52,471 nt of DNA from Candidatus Krumholzibacteriia bacterium. Its GTDB lineage: Bacteria > Krumholzibacteriota > Krumholzibacteriia > LZORAL124-64-63. The translations under genes and the position numbers were made by a program. This document shows, in pieces, positions 31,557 through 40,609 of the stretch (position 1 is the first letter of the stretch; each line of letters opens with the position of its first letter). A model generated the notes under the pieces. The model was not told the DNA's origin, did no database searches, and saw only the letters and a list, made by a program, of their open reading frames with translations. Location of the stretch: contig JANTGJ010000008.1 in assembly GCA_024762975.1 (NCBI GenBank), positions 1 to 52,471 on the forward strand. Direction: 5' to 3'.

Positions 31557-33512
31557 ATGAGCGAGGCCTCGCCGCTGTTTCATTCCTTCCTGGAGTCTCC
31601 TGAAACCGTTCGTATCGATCCCGCGCGAGCTCGCGATGACGGTCTGCTGCGTTGGGCCGAGGGATTTCAGCTCGGGACCGCCGGGTACCGCGACCTGCTG
31701 GATCCGGACGACCTGTTCAATCCGGAGGTGCCTTTCAACGGCTTGAATGTCCTGGTGATGCTCGAAGCGCGCGCCCGGTTGGCGGTCGAGGCGGGTCTGA
31801 AGAAGCTGCATGTCGGGGGCGAGGTCCGTCCGCACACCCAGGAAATGATCGACCTGGCGTCGCGTTTGTATGCGGCCCACGACATCGAGGTGCACCTGCG
31901 CCCGGCGGGCCAGCGTACGACCCCGATCTGGTTCTCTTCTTTCGGAGTATTCTACGACGAGCTGGACGGAGGCGAGAACTTCACCGCGTCGCACAGTCAA
32001 AGCTACAAGGGCGGCTGGAAGCCGATGGACGCCGCCGGCGGTCAATTGATGGAAATGGCCGGGCAGATCGCCGATCGGACTCGGGATCTGGCGCGCGAGG
32101 CGGCCGCATCGGGTTTGGAAATCCGCCTGGCGGCGGCGAATGATCCGCGCATCCTCCGCGATTTCGATCCCTGGGATGCTTACGTCGAGGTGCTGCGCCA
32201 GGTCGTGCCCGCGCCCCTGTTGGCCGAAATTCCGGCAGCGGCGAGCGAGGGCTTTCGCGCCGGGTTCTGTGTCGAGGGCGGCTCGATGGGACCGGCCGCG
32301 CATGCTGTTTTCGGGCGACTGGGCATTCCGGTCGGCGAAGGAGAGGCCGTCTACCTGACCCACGAAGAAGAAAGCTCGACCTACCACGGCCTGGGTATCG
32401 TGGAGGGAGTGAATCACGGTGTGGACCCGGGCAAGTGGCAGATCTACAAGCATGTCGGGGCCCAGGAACAGTTGCGGGACGGGCGTTGCCACGTGTTCTT
32501 CATCTGGGATCCGGACGGCGACCGGTTCAACATGGTGACGACGGCGCCGGCGAGAGTCGCCCGGGCGGCCGAGGATGCCGGCCTGGAAGTCGATTCGCTG
32601 GATGACGAGCGTTGCCTGGTCTTCTTCAAGCCGAACCAGATCTATTTCCTGCTGACCGCGCTGAAGATCGGGGCGCTCGCGGACGCCGGCGAGCTGGGGG
32701 ACTACGACTGGATCGTGGCGACCACTTTTCCGACCAGCATGAGTATCGGCGAGATCGCGCAGAATCGACCGGACGGTTCGTTGGCGACGTTCCGGGTGCC
32801 GGTCGGCTTCAAGTACTTTGCCGAACTGGTCGGCAGCCTGGAGGCGCAAACCGCTGCCGGCGACGACCCCGCGCGGGCAACCGACGTGACCGGTGTCGAA
32901 TCCACTTTCGGTGCGCGTCCGCGTTTGTTGATCATGGCCGAGGAAAGTGGTGGCGCGGCGATGGGCCCGGCGGAGCCGACGAAAAGCCGTAACGGGGTTC
33001 GCTCCAGCCTGGCGCCGAAGGAAAAGGATGCCATGCAGATCGGCGCCATGGCGCTGTGTCTGGCAGCCCGCCTGCATCGTGGCGGCTTGAGCTTCGCCGA
33101 GAACTATCTTGAGCTGCTGGAGGCCAACGACACGCGTTACCGATTCTACGAGCGACGGGATATCACCCTCTTCGACGAATCGCTCGCCGGAGACGAACGT
33201 GTGAACGCCCAGGCTGCCGGAAACCGCCGGAAGGAAGCCACCGTGGCGTACTTCGCCTCGCTCGAAGGCCGCGACCCGGTCGAGGTCGCCGAGGAGCTCG
33301 GTGCGCGGTTGCCTGCGGAGGTGCGAATTCCGCCGATCCAGCGCATCTTCCACGCCGGTGACGGAACTTTCATCGAATTCGAGGGACAGTGGTTCGAATT
33401 GCGTGCTTCGGGTACCGACGCGGTGTTGCGTTTCTACATGGAAGGACGCGACCGGCAGGTGGTGGCGTCCCTGAACGAGGCCTTGGCGCGGATGCCGATC
33501 CCGGGGGCATAG
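31557..33512 (+). CDS. Alpha-D-phosphohexomutase superfamily enzyme (PGM-like)
   Basis: 651 aa, longer than most family members (450-580). Sugar-phosphate mutase fold: early GTAGYRD (normally GTSGxR), active-site loop TASHSQSYKGGWK with Ser145 as the phosphoserine candidate, metal loop D318-P-D-G-D322-R in WDPDGDRFN, sugar loop EESGG region, and phosphate-binding residues near the end. The residue after the active His is Ser rather than the usual Asn. Eukaryote-like phosphoglucomutase/phosphopentomutase or phosphoglucosamine relatives are all possible; the substrate cannot be chosen. ATG 31557 follows CCGGAGAG. Confidence 0.82.
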   Translation: MSEASPLFHSFLESPETVRIDPARARDDGLLRWAEGFQLGTAGYRDLLDPDDLFNPEVPFNGLNVLVMLEARARLAVEAGLKKLHVGGEVRPHTQEMIDLASRLYAAHDIEVHLRPAGQRTTPIWFSSFGVFYDELDGGENFTASHSQSYKGGWKPMDAAGGQLMEMAGQIADRTRDLAREAAASGLEIRLAAANDPRILRDFDPWDAYVEVLRQVVPAPLLAEIPAAASEGFRAGFCVEGGSMGPAAHAVFGRLGIPVGEGEAVYLTHEEESSTYHGLGIVEGVNHGVDPGKWQIYKHVGAQEQLRDGRCHVFFIWDPDGDRFNMVTTAPARVARAAEDAGLEVDSLDDERCLVFFKPNQIYFLLTALKIGALADAGELGDYDWIVATTFPTSMSIGEIAQNRPDGSLATFRVPVGFKYFAELVGSLEAQTAAGDDPARATDVTGVESTFGARPRLLIMAEESGGAAMGPAEPTKSRNGVRSSLAPKEKDAMQIGAMALCLAARLHRGGLSFAENYLELLEANDTRYRFYERRDITLFDESLAGDERVNAQAAGNRRKEATVAYFASLEGRDPVEVAEELGARLPAEVRIPPIQRIFHAGDGTFIEFEGQWFELRASGTDAVLRFYMEGRDRQVVASLNEALARMPIPGA

Positions 33513-33525
33513 GCTCCCGGCGCGA

Positions 33526-34185
33526 TCAGCCCCGCCCGTGACGGATGATCTCGCCCTCGACCGTGTAGATCGTATCCTCGGCGATATTCGTCGCCAGATC
33601 CGCGACACGCTCGACGTGCTTGGCCACCATCATCCAACACAGCAGTTCGTCCACGCCGGCGCCGTCGACGGACAGGTCCGCTTTCACTCGCTGTACGAAT
33701 TCGTGGTAGAGATCGTCGACCTCGTCGTCCGAAGACAACACGCCGCGCGCTCCTTCAGCGTCCACGTACATCAGCGACTCCAACGCCTTGCGCAGCATCG
33801 CACGGGCTTTCTGTCCCAGGTCGGCCAGCTTTTCTCCGTAGACCGGGTAGCGGCTGTCACCGGCGAGGCAACTCTTGCCCGCGGCGATGTTCACCGCCAG
33901 ATCACCGATACGCTCCAGATCGTTGTTCATCTTCAGCACGGCGATGAGAAAACGCAGATCCGTCGCCACCGGCTGATGCAGGGCCAGCACCTTCAGACAC
34001 TCTTCCTCGACCTCGACCTCGAGACGGTCGATCTCCTGGTCTTTTCCCCGGACGCTCGCGGCCAGCTCGACGTTCCCCTCGTGGACGGCGCGGATGGATT
34101 CTTCGAGGATCTCCTCGACGAGTGAACTGAGGTGGAACAATCGCTTCTTGAGCCGATCCAGTTCCTTTTGCAGGTGAATTTTCAT
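33526..34185 (-). CDS. phoU: Phosphate-system regulatory protein PhoU
   Basis: 219 aa of tandem three-helix PhoU domains (FHLSSLVEEILEESIRAVHEGN, DQEIDRLEVEVEEECLKVLALHQPVATDLRFLIAVLKMNNDLERIGD, and the repeated VERVADLATNIAEDTIYTV). PhoU links the Pst transporter to PhoR and keeps the regulon off when phosphate is sufficient. ATG 34185 overlaps the phoR stop (ATGA). The order phoB-phoR-phoU with the divergent pst genes is a compact form of the regulon. Confidence 0.95.
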   Translation of the reverse strand: MKIHLQKELDRLKKRLFHLSSLVEEILEESIRAVHEGNVELAASVRGKDQEIDRLEVEVEEECLKVLALHQPVATDLRFLIAVLKMNNDLERIGDLAVNIAAGKSCLAGDSRYPVYGEKLADLGQKARAMLRKALESLMYVDAEGARGVLSSDDEVDDLYHEFVQRVKADLSVDGAGVDELLCWMMVAKHVERVADLATNIAEDTIYTVEGEIIRHGRG

Positions 34186-35969
34186 CGATCCGAAACCTTT
34201 CTCTGCAGGGTCAACGTGAAGGTTGAGCCTCGGCCCAGTTCGCTCGTGACGGTTGCTTTCCCCTCGTGGGCCTGCGCGATGTGCTTGACGATAGCGAGCC
34301 CCAGGCCGGTGCCGCCCATCTTGCGGCTGCGGGCCTTGTCCACCCGGTAGAATCTCTCGAACACGCGCGGCAGATGCTCGGTACCGATGCCCGGTCCGCG
34401 GTCGGTGACCATGATCCGGACCTGCGCGTCATCGGCCGAGACCGAGAGGTACACTTTTTCCTCGGCAGGACTGTACTTCAAGGCGTTGTGCAGCAAATTG
34501 CCCACCGCCTGCTCCAGTAGGGGCGGGTTGATCATCGCACGCACGTCCTCGGCACATTCCCATTCGATTCGCTCGGCGGCGCTCTTGTCGGCGAGGATCA
34601 GGTCTCCGATGGATCGTTCGATCGTCGGGCGCAGCAACTGCTCGTGCAGGTCGATTCCACCTCCCCCGGAGTCCTTTTCCAACCGTGAGAGAGCCAGGAG
34701 GTCCTCGATGATCGAGTCGAGGCGATCGGCCTGACGGCTGATGATCTCGAGAAACCGTTTTACATCGGCCTCGTTTTCGGGTGGCTCGTTCGCCAGGGTC
34801 TCGACGAATCCCTTGATCGAGGTGACGGGGGTCTTCAATTCATGCGAGACATTGGCCACGAAGTCACGCCGCATGGTCTGCAACCGGCGCAATCGCGTAA
34901 CATCATTCATCACCAGCAGGACGCCCATCCGGCCACCTTCCAGCCCTCTCAACGCGGTGGCCTGTACCTGCAACAACGTGTCACCCCGCTCGCTCAGGCG
35001 GACATCTCCCTGGTGAGGCATCTGGTCGGCAAGTGTCTCCTGGACCAGGCGGGTCAATTCGGGATTGCGGCCGACCTCCTGGATGCTGCGGCCCAGCGAA
35101 TCGGCATTCTGACGCCCGAGCAGACGGAGGGCGCATGCATTCATCCGGACCACGTTTTCGTCGGCATCCAGGGCCAGTACGCCCTCGGCCATGCCGCTGA
35201 GCACGGCCTCGAGCTCGTTTCTCTGACGTTCGGCGACACCGATCCGTTCCTCGAGCTGGGTGGCCATGCGATTCATGGAGTCGGCAACAGCGGCCATTTC
35301 GAACGAGTAGTCGATACGAAGTCGCTTGCGCAGATCGCCGGCGGCAAAGGCCTCGGCACCCTGTTGCAGGTTCTCCAGGGGACGGCTGATGCGCAATGCC
35401 AGGCGGTAGCTCGTCCAGCCCGCCAGCACGGCCATGACCAGACCGGCCAGGGCGATCTGGAAATACAGGCGCTTGAGCAGATCGGCCAGGGTTTCCATCG
35501 AAACCGAAGCACGCAGGACATAGGGAACCGACCCGGCTCGCGCGGGGCCCGGAACCGCCACATACAGGCGCTGGTGATCCAGGGTGCTGCTGTAGCGCAG
35601 GCTCTGGCCGCGCCGGCCGCCGAAGGCGGTCCTGATCTCGGGACGATCGGCATGATTGTTCATCAGTTCCGGATTTTCATGCGAATCCCCGACGACGAGG
35701 CCTCCGGGAAGGATGACTGTCAGCCGCAGATCCCCGACCGTCCGGGCTTCGACGCAGAGGTCCTGGATGGCGGAACGGTCATCGATCGAGGTGAGGTGAT
35801 CCAGGCGTGGCAACAGGATGCGAGCGACGGTCTCGAGTTCCTCCGCCGTGTTTTCCAGCACGAATTCGTGCATGGCACGGCCGGCGAATCCTGTGACCAG
35901 GATCAGGGTCACGGTCAGGATCGCCATCAGCGGCGGGAAGAACTTTCCGAGCAATCGCCCGTGTCGCAA
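34182..35969 (-). CDS. phoR: Phosphate-regulon sensor histidine kinase PhoR
   Basis: About 595 aa. Transmembrane helix near residues 10-30, a periplasmic sensor loop (about 35-165), a second helix (IALAGLVMAVLAGWTSYRLAL), HAMP, a PAS domain (LSGMAEGVLALDADENVVRMNACALRLLG), HisKA with the phospho-His in VSHELKTPVTSIKG, and HATPase_c (N box NLLHNALKYS, G1 TDRGPGIG, G2 GGTGLGLAIV). The large periplasmic loop sets it apart from E. coli PhoR. TTG 35969 is favoured, 4 nt after the phoB stop with GGGAGAG upstream. Autophosphorylates and signals to PhoB. Confidence 0.92.
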   Translation of the reverse strand: MRHGRLLGKFFPPLMAILTVTLILVTGFAGRAMHEFVLENTAEELETVARILLPRLDHLTSIDDRSAIQDLCVEARTVGDLRLTVILPGGLVVGDSHENPELMNNHADRPEIRTAFGGRRGQSLRYSSTLDHQRLYVAVPGPARAGSVPYVLRASVSMETLADLLKRLYFQIALAGLVMAVLAGWTSYRLALRISRPLENLQQGAEAFAAGDLRKRLRIDYSFEMAAVADSMNRMATQLEERIGVAERQRNELEAVLSGMAEGVLALDADENVVRMNACALRLLGRQNADSLGRSIQEVGRNPELTRLVQETLADQMPHQGDVRLSERGDTLLQVQATALRGLEGGRMGVLLVMNDVTRLRRLQTMRRDFVANVSHELKTPVTSIKGFVETLANEPPENEADVKRFLEIISRQADRLDSIIEDLLALSRLEKDSGGGGIDLHEQLLRPTIERSIGDLILADKSAAERIEWECAEDVRAMINPPLLEQAVGNLLHNALKYSPAEEKVYLSVSADDAQVRIMVTDRGPGIGTEHLPRVFERFYRVDKARSRKMGGTGLGLAIVKHIAQAHEGKATVTSELGRGSTFTLTLQRKVSDR

Positions 35970-35973
35970 GGGA

Positions 35974-36660
35974 TCACTCTCCCATCTTGTAGCCGACACC
36001 GCGCACGGTCTGGACCAGGGCACCGGCATCGCCCAGTTTCCTGCGCACCGCGGCGACCTGTACGTCCACCGATCGACCGGTCACGGGATAGTCGTCGCCG
36101 TGAACGGCACGGACGATCTGGCCGCGCGTGAAAACCCATCCGGGCCGCGAGGCGAGAAACTCCAGGATCCGGAATTCGGTGCGCGTCAGCTCGACCTTGT
36201 GACCTCCGGCGGTGACTTCGTGACGGCCGGCGTGGATCACCAGGTTCTCGAACTCGGTGACGCCGTCTTCCTGCGGCTTGCGCGCCGGTCCGCGTTGGAG
36301 CACCGCCTTGACGCGCGCGACCAGAATCCGTGGCTGAAAGGGCTTGGTGACATAGTCGTCGGCTCCGGCCTCGAATCCGGCGATGATATCTTCTTCCTCG
36401 CCCTTGGCTGTCAGCATGATGACCGGAATCCTGGATCGTTCGGGATCGGACTTCAGGGCACGACAGACCTCGAGTCCCGATAGTCCGGGCAGCATGAGAT
36501 CCAGAATCAGGAGATCCGGTTCCATTTGCCGGGTCAGTTCAAGACCCTCTTCACCGCTTCCGACGGCTTCGGCCTCGAATCCCTGCCGTTGCAGATTGTA
36601 CTCCAGGAGTTCGGCAATGTCCTCTTCGTCCTCGACGATCAGAATGCGCTCTTTGGCCAT
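35974..36660 (-). CDS. phoB: Phosphate-regulon response regulator PhoB
   Basis: 228 aa OmpR/PhoB-type regulator. Receiver domain with phospho-acceptor Asp54 (LLILDLMLPG), Thr in MLTAKG and Lys in YVTKPF; C-terminal winged helix (VELTRTEFRILEFLASRPGWVFTRGQIV, RSVDVQVAAVRRKLG, VRGVGYKM). ATG 36660 has GGAGGTG upstream; the longer open frame to 36750 lacks homology. Lead gene of the phoBRU operon, divergent from pstS, with the phased repeats between them as the probable binding site. Confidence 0.95.
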   Translation of the reverse strand: MAKERILIVEDEEDIAELLEYNLQRQGFEAEAVGSGEEGLELTRQMEPDLLILDLMLPGLSGLEVCRALKSDPERSRIPVIMLTAKGEEEDIIAGFEAGADDYVTKPFQPRILVARVKAVLQRGPARKPQEDGVTEFENLVIHAGRHEVTAGGHKVELTRTEFRILEFLASRPGWVFTRGQIVRAVHGDDYPVTGRSVDVQVAAVRRKLGDAGALVQTVRGVGYKMGE

Positions 36661-36705
36661 GCTCTTGCACCTCCGCCAGGTCGTCCGCCGGTTAGCAGTG
36701 AAACC

Positions 36706-36728
36706 GCTGTAGCCCGCTGTAGCCCGGT
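36706..36728. repeat. Short tandem repeat upstream of phoB
   Basis: GCTGTAGCCC is repeated at an 11-nt step (GCTGTAGCCC-G-CTGTAGCCCG). It lies in the phoB leader, close to the phoB start, and is GC-rich unlike the Pho-box-like array. Meaning unknown. Confidence 0.6.
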
Positions 36729-36834
36729 TGTTCAGTAACCGGCTAGACACTCGGTCCGATCCCGTGAATCCGCAAGTTAGATTTGTGTTAACGACTCTGC
36801 GGTTAAATGTGTTGTGTGGAAACGGGATTCTCGA

Positions 36835-36873
36835 TTAACGCGAAATTTACACAGGCTTTTCACCCTGTTAACA
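36835..36873 (+). promoter_or_regulatory. Pho-box-like array of four repeats at 11-nt spacing
   Basis: TTAACG (36835), TTTACA (36846), TTTTCA (36857) and TTAACA (36868) occur at exactly 11-nt steps. This is the layout and consensus, TT(A/T/C)ACA with about 5-nt spacers, of the Bacillus PhoP box; E. coli PhoB also binds direct repeats at 11 nt. Placed between divergent phoB and pstS, 100-140 nt upstream of pstS. Further TTAAC-like words occur at 36788 and 36803, off phase. Confidence 0.7.
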
Positions 36874-36973
36874 ACCGGTGTTTACCGTGTCGGAGTTCGT
36901 TGCACCGGAGCGTCTGTCGAATCGGGCGGTTCGGGGATACCTCGCACAGACTTTCCAAGTGAGGAAGTGTGAC

Positions 36974-37969
36974 ATGAAGTCCATGAAATCGATTCTCAGG
37001 CTGATGTCCTTCGTGGTCCTGCTGTCGATGGTAGGCAGTTCCGTCCTGGCCGCAGTCAGCGTCGATCCGACGCTGAAAAGCTACCAGGCACAGAAGAGCG
37101 TCTCCGGCAGCATCAAGAGCATCGGGTCCGATACGATGAACAACATGATGGCGCTCTGGAGCGAAGGTTTCCGGGCAGTCCATCCCGGTGTCAAGGTCGA
37201 GGTCGAGGGCAAGGGGTCGTCGACCGCGCCGCCGGCCCTGATCGCTGGTACCAGCAACTTTGGTCCGATGAGCCGGAAGATGAAAGCCAAGGAGATTGAC
37301 GCTTTCGAGAAGAAGTTCGGCTACAAGCCGGTCCAGTTGCGGACCAGTCTCGATATGCTGGCCGTCTACGTGCACAAAGACAATCCGATCCAGGGTCTGA
37401 CCCTGCAGCAGATCGACGCCATTTTCTCCAAGACGCGCAAGGGCGGCTACGCCTCGGATATCCGCACCTGGGGCGATGCCGGCCTGACCGGCGAATGGGC
37501 CGACAAGCCGATTCGCATGTACGGTCGCAATTCCGCTTCCGGCACCTACGGGTACTTCAAGAAGCACGCGCTGTTCAAGGGGGACTACAAGGACTCCGTG
37601 AACGAGCAGCCCGGTTCCAGCTCCGTGATCCAGGGTGTCGCCACCGACAAGTACGGCATCGGGTACTCCGGCATCGGGTACATCACGAGTGATGTTCGCG
37701 CCGTGCCTTTGTCCACCGAGACCGGCAAACACCCGGAGTTCATTCCCGCCGAGGCCGACTACGCCTACAGCGGCGACTATCCGCTGGCCCGGTTCCTGTA
37801 CCTGACGGTCAATTACAAGCCTGGTTCGAAGCTGGACGATCTGCGCGCCGAGTTCGTGCGATACGTCTTCAGCAGGAACGGCCAGGAAGATGTTTTGAAG
37901 GACGGTTACCTGCCGGTGCCTGCCTCGGTTACGGCCGAAGAGCTGGGTCGGGTCGGGATTTCGAAGTAG
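36974..37969 (+). CDS. pstS: Periplasmic phosphate-binding protein PstS
   Basis: 331 aa. Sec signal peptide (LRLMSFVVLLSMVGSSVLA), then a PstS domain: IKSIGSDTMNNMMALWSEGFRAVHPGVKVEVEGKGSSTAPPALIAGTSNFGPMSR holds the phosphate-contact Ser/Thr residues, followed by RNSASGTYGYF. Delivers phosphate to the PstCAB transporter. ATG 36974 has GAGGAAG 8 nt upstream; the longer frame from 36878 would spoil the signal peptide. First gene of the pst operon. Confidence 0.94.
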   Translation: MKSMKSILRLMSFVVLLSMVGSSVLAAVSVDPTLKSYQAQKSVSGSIKSIGSDTMNNMMALWSEGFRAVHPGVKVEVEGKGSSTAPPALIAGTSNFGPMSRKMKAKEIDAFEKKFGYKPVQLRTSLDMLAVYVHKDNPIQGLTLQQIDAIFSKTRKGGYASDIRTWGDAGLTGEWADKPIRMYGRNSASGTYGYFKKHALFKGDYKDSVNEQPGSSSVIQGVATDKYGIGYSGIGYITSDVRAVPLSTETGKHPEFIPAEADYAYSGDYPLARFLYLTVNYKPGSKLDDLRAEFVRYVFSRNGQEDVLKDGYLPVPASVTAEELGRVGISK

Positions 37970-37990
37970 ACGGAGCCGAGGGAAGGAACG

Positions 37991-40609
37991 ATGAACAGGA
38001 ACGCTCAACAATCCGGCACGGGTAGCTTCACAGGGCAGCGCTTCAGTCGCAAGCCCCGCAAGTCGGTACTGTTTACCGACACCCTGGCCCGACGGTTGAT
38101 CACCGCCAGCGGGATCGGCAGTATCATCGCCGTCTCGCTGGTGGGCCTGTTTCTGGTGTGGGTCGTCCTCCCGCTGTTCACCCCGACGGGTCTGGAGGAA
38201 GTGTCCGAGTCCGTTCAATCCACCGGGGCTGCAAGCGCGGACTCGGCGGTTCCCTCCATGGTTCATCAGGCGATGGACGACTACGGCTCCCTGGTCTGGA
38301 GCCTGCATGCCGATGGTACGATCCTGGTACACGAGGTTGACGGGGGTAAGCTGCTCGCACGGCGCATCGTTCGTCCAGGTGTGTCGGTTACGGCAGTGAA
38401 GGCCTCGGGTCACCAGGGCCGCGTCCTGTTGGGATACGCGGACGGAACGATGCAAACGGTGAAAGTCGGTTTCGACGTTTCCTATCACAACGACAGCGAT
38501 CTGCCCGATACCTTCGCTTCGTTGAGCGTCGGGGAGAGGGCCAGCCATGAGCAGGGGTTGGTGGAGCGCACGCCCGAACATCAGTTGCGTCTCAGTCGCC
38601 TGACGATTCAGGCGGATGAGCCGGTCTCCCTGGGAACGGATCCGATCGTACTGATCGACGGTTCGGAAACCTCGGGCGGACTGGTCGTCGCAGCGCTGGA
38701 TGCGGCGGGTGTGTTGTTCGATCGCCAGCTCCGCTGGCGCAAAAATCTGTTGACCGGAGAACTGCGGGTTCGCAGCACCGGTTCGGATCTGCGGCTGGAA
38801 GATCTGCGCGCGAGCCGGGGAACGCCCGTGGCGCTCGTCCTGAATGATGCAGGTGATCGCCTCCTGCTGGCGGAGATCGATGGTACCACCAGCGTTCTGA
38901 GGCGCGACGGAGAGGGCGAGTATGCCGCCGTTGCGGCGGTTGACCTGGTTCCGGACCCGAACGCGAAACTAACGGCGTTGGCCTTCATCGCCGGCCGGGT
39001 TTCCCTGGCTGTGGGCGATGATCAGGGAGGTCTTTCGGTCTGGTTCCCGGTGCGTGAGACCCCGACTTCGCAGCCCCGGCTGCAGCGTGTACACGAGTTG
39101 GACGAGCATCACGGTGTCGTCACGGCTTTGGCCTCTTCGGGGCGTTCACGGTTGTTGCTGGCCGGTTACCGGGATGGGAAAATCCGGCTTTATCATGTGA
39201 CGAGTCACCGCTTCCTGGGGGAAGCGGATCTGGAACAGGGGCCGATCGTGGCGGCCGCCATCTCGCCTCGCGAGGATCTGATCCTGGCCGCCAACCGGGA
39301 GCGCAACGCACTGTTTCACCTGGATGCACCGCACCCGGATATCTCCTTCAGCGCGCTGCTGCGCCCGGTCTGGTACGAGGGATACCCCGGCCCGGTCTAT
39401 GCCTGGCAGTCCTCGGCCGCCACGGACACCTTCGAGCCGAAGTTGAGTCTGGTCCCCCTGATCTACGGCACTCTGAAGGCCACGTTCTATTCCATGCTTT
39501 TCGGATTGCCGTTGGCGTTGTTGGCCGCGCTGTACACCAGCGAATTCCTGCATCGCAGGACACGGAGCCGCATCAAGCCGGTCATCGAGACGATGGCCAG
39601 CCTGCCCAGTGTGGTACTGGGATTCCTGGCCGCGTTGGTCATGGCCCCGTTTGTGGAGCGGGTACTGGTCCAGGTGCTGGCCGTACTCTTCTGTGCTCCC
39701 TTTTTCCTGCTGCTGGGAGCGCACCTGTGGCAGATGCTGCCGCGCCGGAGCCTGACCCGGCTCGAGCCCTGGCGTCCGCTGGCGGTACTCATCGCACTGG
39801 TCGCGGGCATGTGGTGTTCCTGGCAATGGGCCGGTCCTCTGGAGCAAATCGGATTTGCCGGTGATGTGAAACTCTGGTTGGACGGCCAGATCGGCAGCGG
39901 CATCACCGGCTGGTTCGTGCTGTTGTTGGCGCCCGCGGCCCTGTTGGTCGGCTGGTGGAATACGATCCAGGGCGAGGTGCTGATTCGGGGACGCGGTCCG
40001 GGCTGGATCCGGTGGCAGCTCGGAATGCTCGACCTGGGGCGTTTTCTGGCCTCCACCGCGGCGACGATCGTCCTGGCGCTGTTTGCAGCCTGGATGTTGT
40101 CGTCGTCGGGATGGGACCCCCGGGGTTCCATGATGGACACCTACGTGCAGCGCAATGCCCTCGTGGTCGGATTCGCCATGGGCTTCGCCGTGATCCCGAT
40201 CATCTACTCGATTGCCGAGGATGCCCTGAGCGCGGTTCCGGACCATCTGCGCGCGGCCTCGCTCGGAGCGGGAGCCACTCCCTGGCAAACGGCCTTCAAG
40301 GTGGTGGTGCCACCGGCCATGAGCGGCCTTTTCTCGGCGGGAATGATCGGCCTGGGGCGGGCCGTCGGCGAGACGATGATCGTACTGATGGCCGCCGGCA
40401 ATACGCCCATCATGGAGATGAACATCTTCAACGGATTTCGCACCCTGTCGGCGAACCTGGCTGTGGAACTGCCCGAGGCGGTGCAGAACAGTACCCACTA
40501 CCGCACGCTGTTCCTGGCTGCCCTGACTCTCTTCATCATGACCTTCCTGTTGAACACGATCGCGGAAGTGGTTCGTCAGCACTTCCGCAGGAAGTCGAGC
40601 CAGCTGTGA
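37991..40609 (+). CDS. pstC: Phosphate ABC transporter permease PstC, long form with propeller-like insert
   Basis: 872 aa against about 320 for E. coli PstC. After TM1 (about 30-58, ASGIGSIIAVSLVGLFLVWVVLPLF) comes a roughly 430-residue soluble part with WD40/beta-propeller-like repeats (VLLGYADGTMQTVKV, SLAVGDDQGGLSVWFPV, LLLAGYRDGKIRLYHV, LILAANRERNALFHL). The permease domain follows (about 500-865) with the EAA-type loop (AASLGAGATPWQTAFKVVVPPAMSGLFSAGMIGLGRAVGET). Long PstC proteins are known in gammaproteobacteria; the insert would lie in the periplasm. Ends overlapping pstA. Confidence 0.92.
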   Translation: MNRNAQQSGTGSFTGQRFSRKPRKSVLFTDTLARRLITASGIGSIIAVSLVGLFLVWVVLPLFTPTGLEEVSESVQSTGAASADSAVPSMVHQAMDDYGSLVWSLHADGTILVHEVDGGKLLARRIVRPGVSVTAVKASGHQGRVLLGYADGTMQTVKVGFDVSYHNDSDLPDTFASLSVGERASHEQGLVERTPEHQLRLSRLTIQADEPVSLGTDPIVLIDGSETSGGLVVAALDAAGVLFDRQLRWRKNLLTGELRVRSTGSDLRLEDLRASRGTPVALVLNDAGDRLLLAEIDGTTSVLRRDGEGEYAAVAAVDLVPDPNAKLTALAFIAGRVSLAVGDDQGGLSVWFPVRETPTSQPRLQRVHELDEHHGVVTALASSGRSRLLLAGYRDGKIRLYHVTSHRFLGEADLEQGPIVAAAISPREDLILAANRERNALFHLDAPHPDISFSALLRPVWYEGYPGPVYAWQSSAATDTFEPKLSLVPLIYGTLKATFYSMLFGLPLALLAALYTSEFLHRRTRSRIKPVIETMASLPSVVLGFLAALVMAPFVERVLVQVLAVLFCAPFFLLLGAHLWQMLPRRSLTRLEPWRPLAVLIALVAGMWCSWQWAGPLEQIGFAGDVKLWLDGQIGSGITGWFVLLLAPAALLVGWWNTIQGEVLIRGRGPGWIRWQLGMLDLGRFLASTAATIVLALFAAWMLSSSGWDPRGSMMDTYVQRNALVVGFAMGFAVIPIIYSIAEDALSAVPDHLRAASLGAGATPWQTAFKVVVPPAMSGLFSAGMIGLGRAVGETMIVLMAAGNTPIMEMNIFNGFRTLSANLAVELPEAVQNSTHYRTLFLAALTLFIMTFLLNTIAEVVRQHFRRKSSQL

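Noticed and set aside
31464-33608. 714-aa minus-strand frame opposite the phosphohexomutase-like gene
   Set aside because: Overlaps a conserved enzyme and shows Arg/His-rich, motif-free translation.
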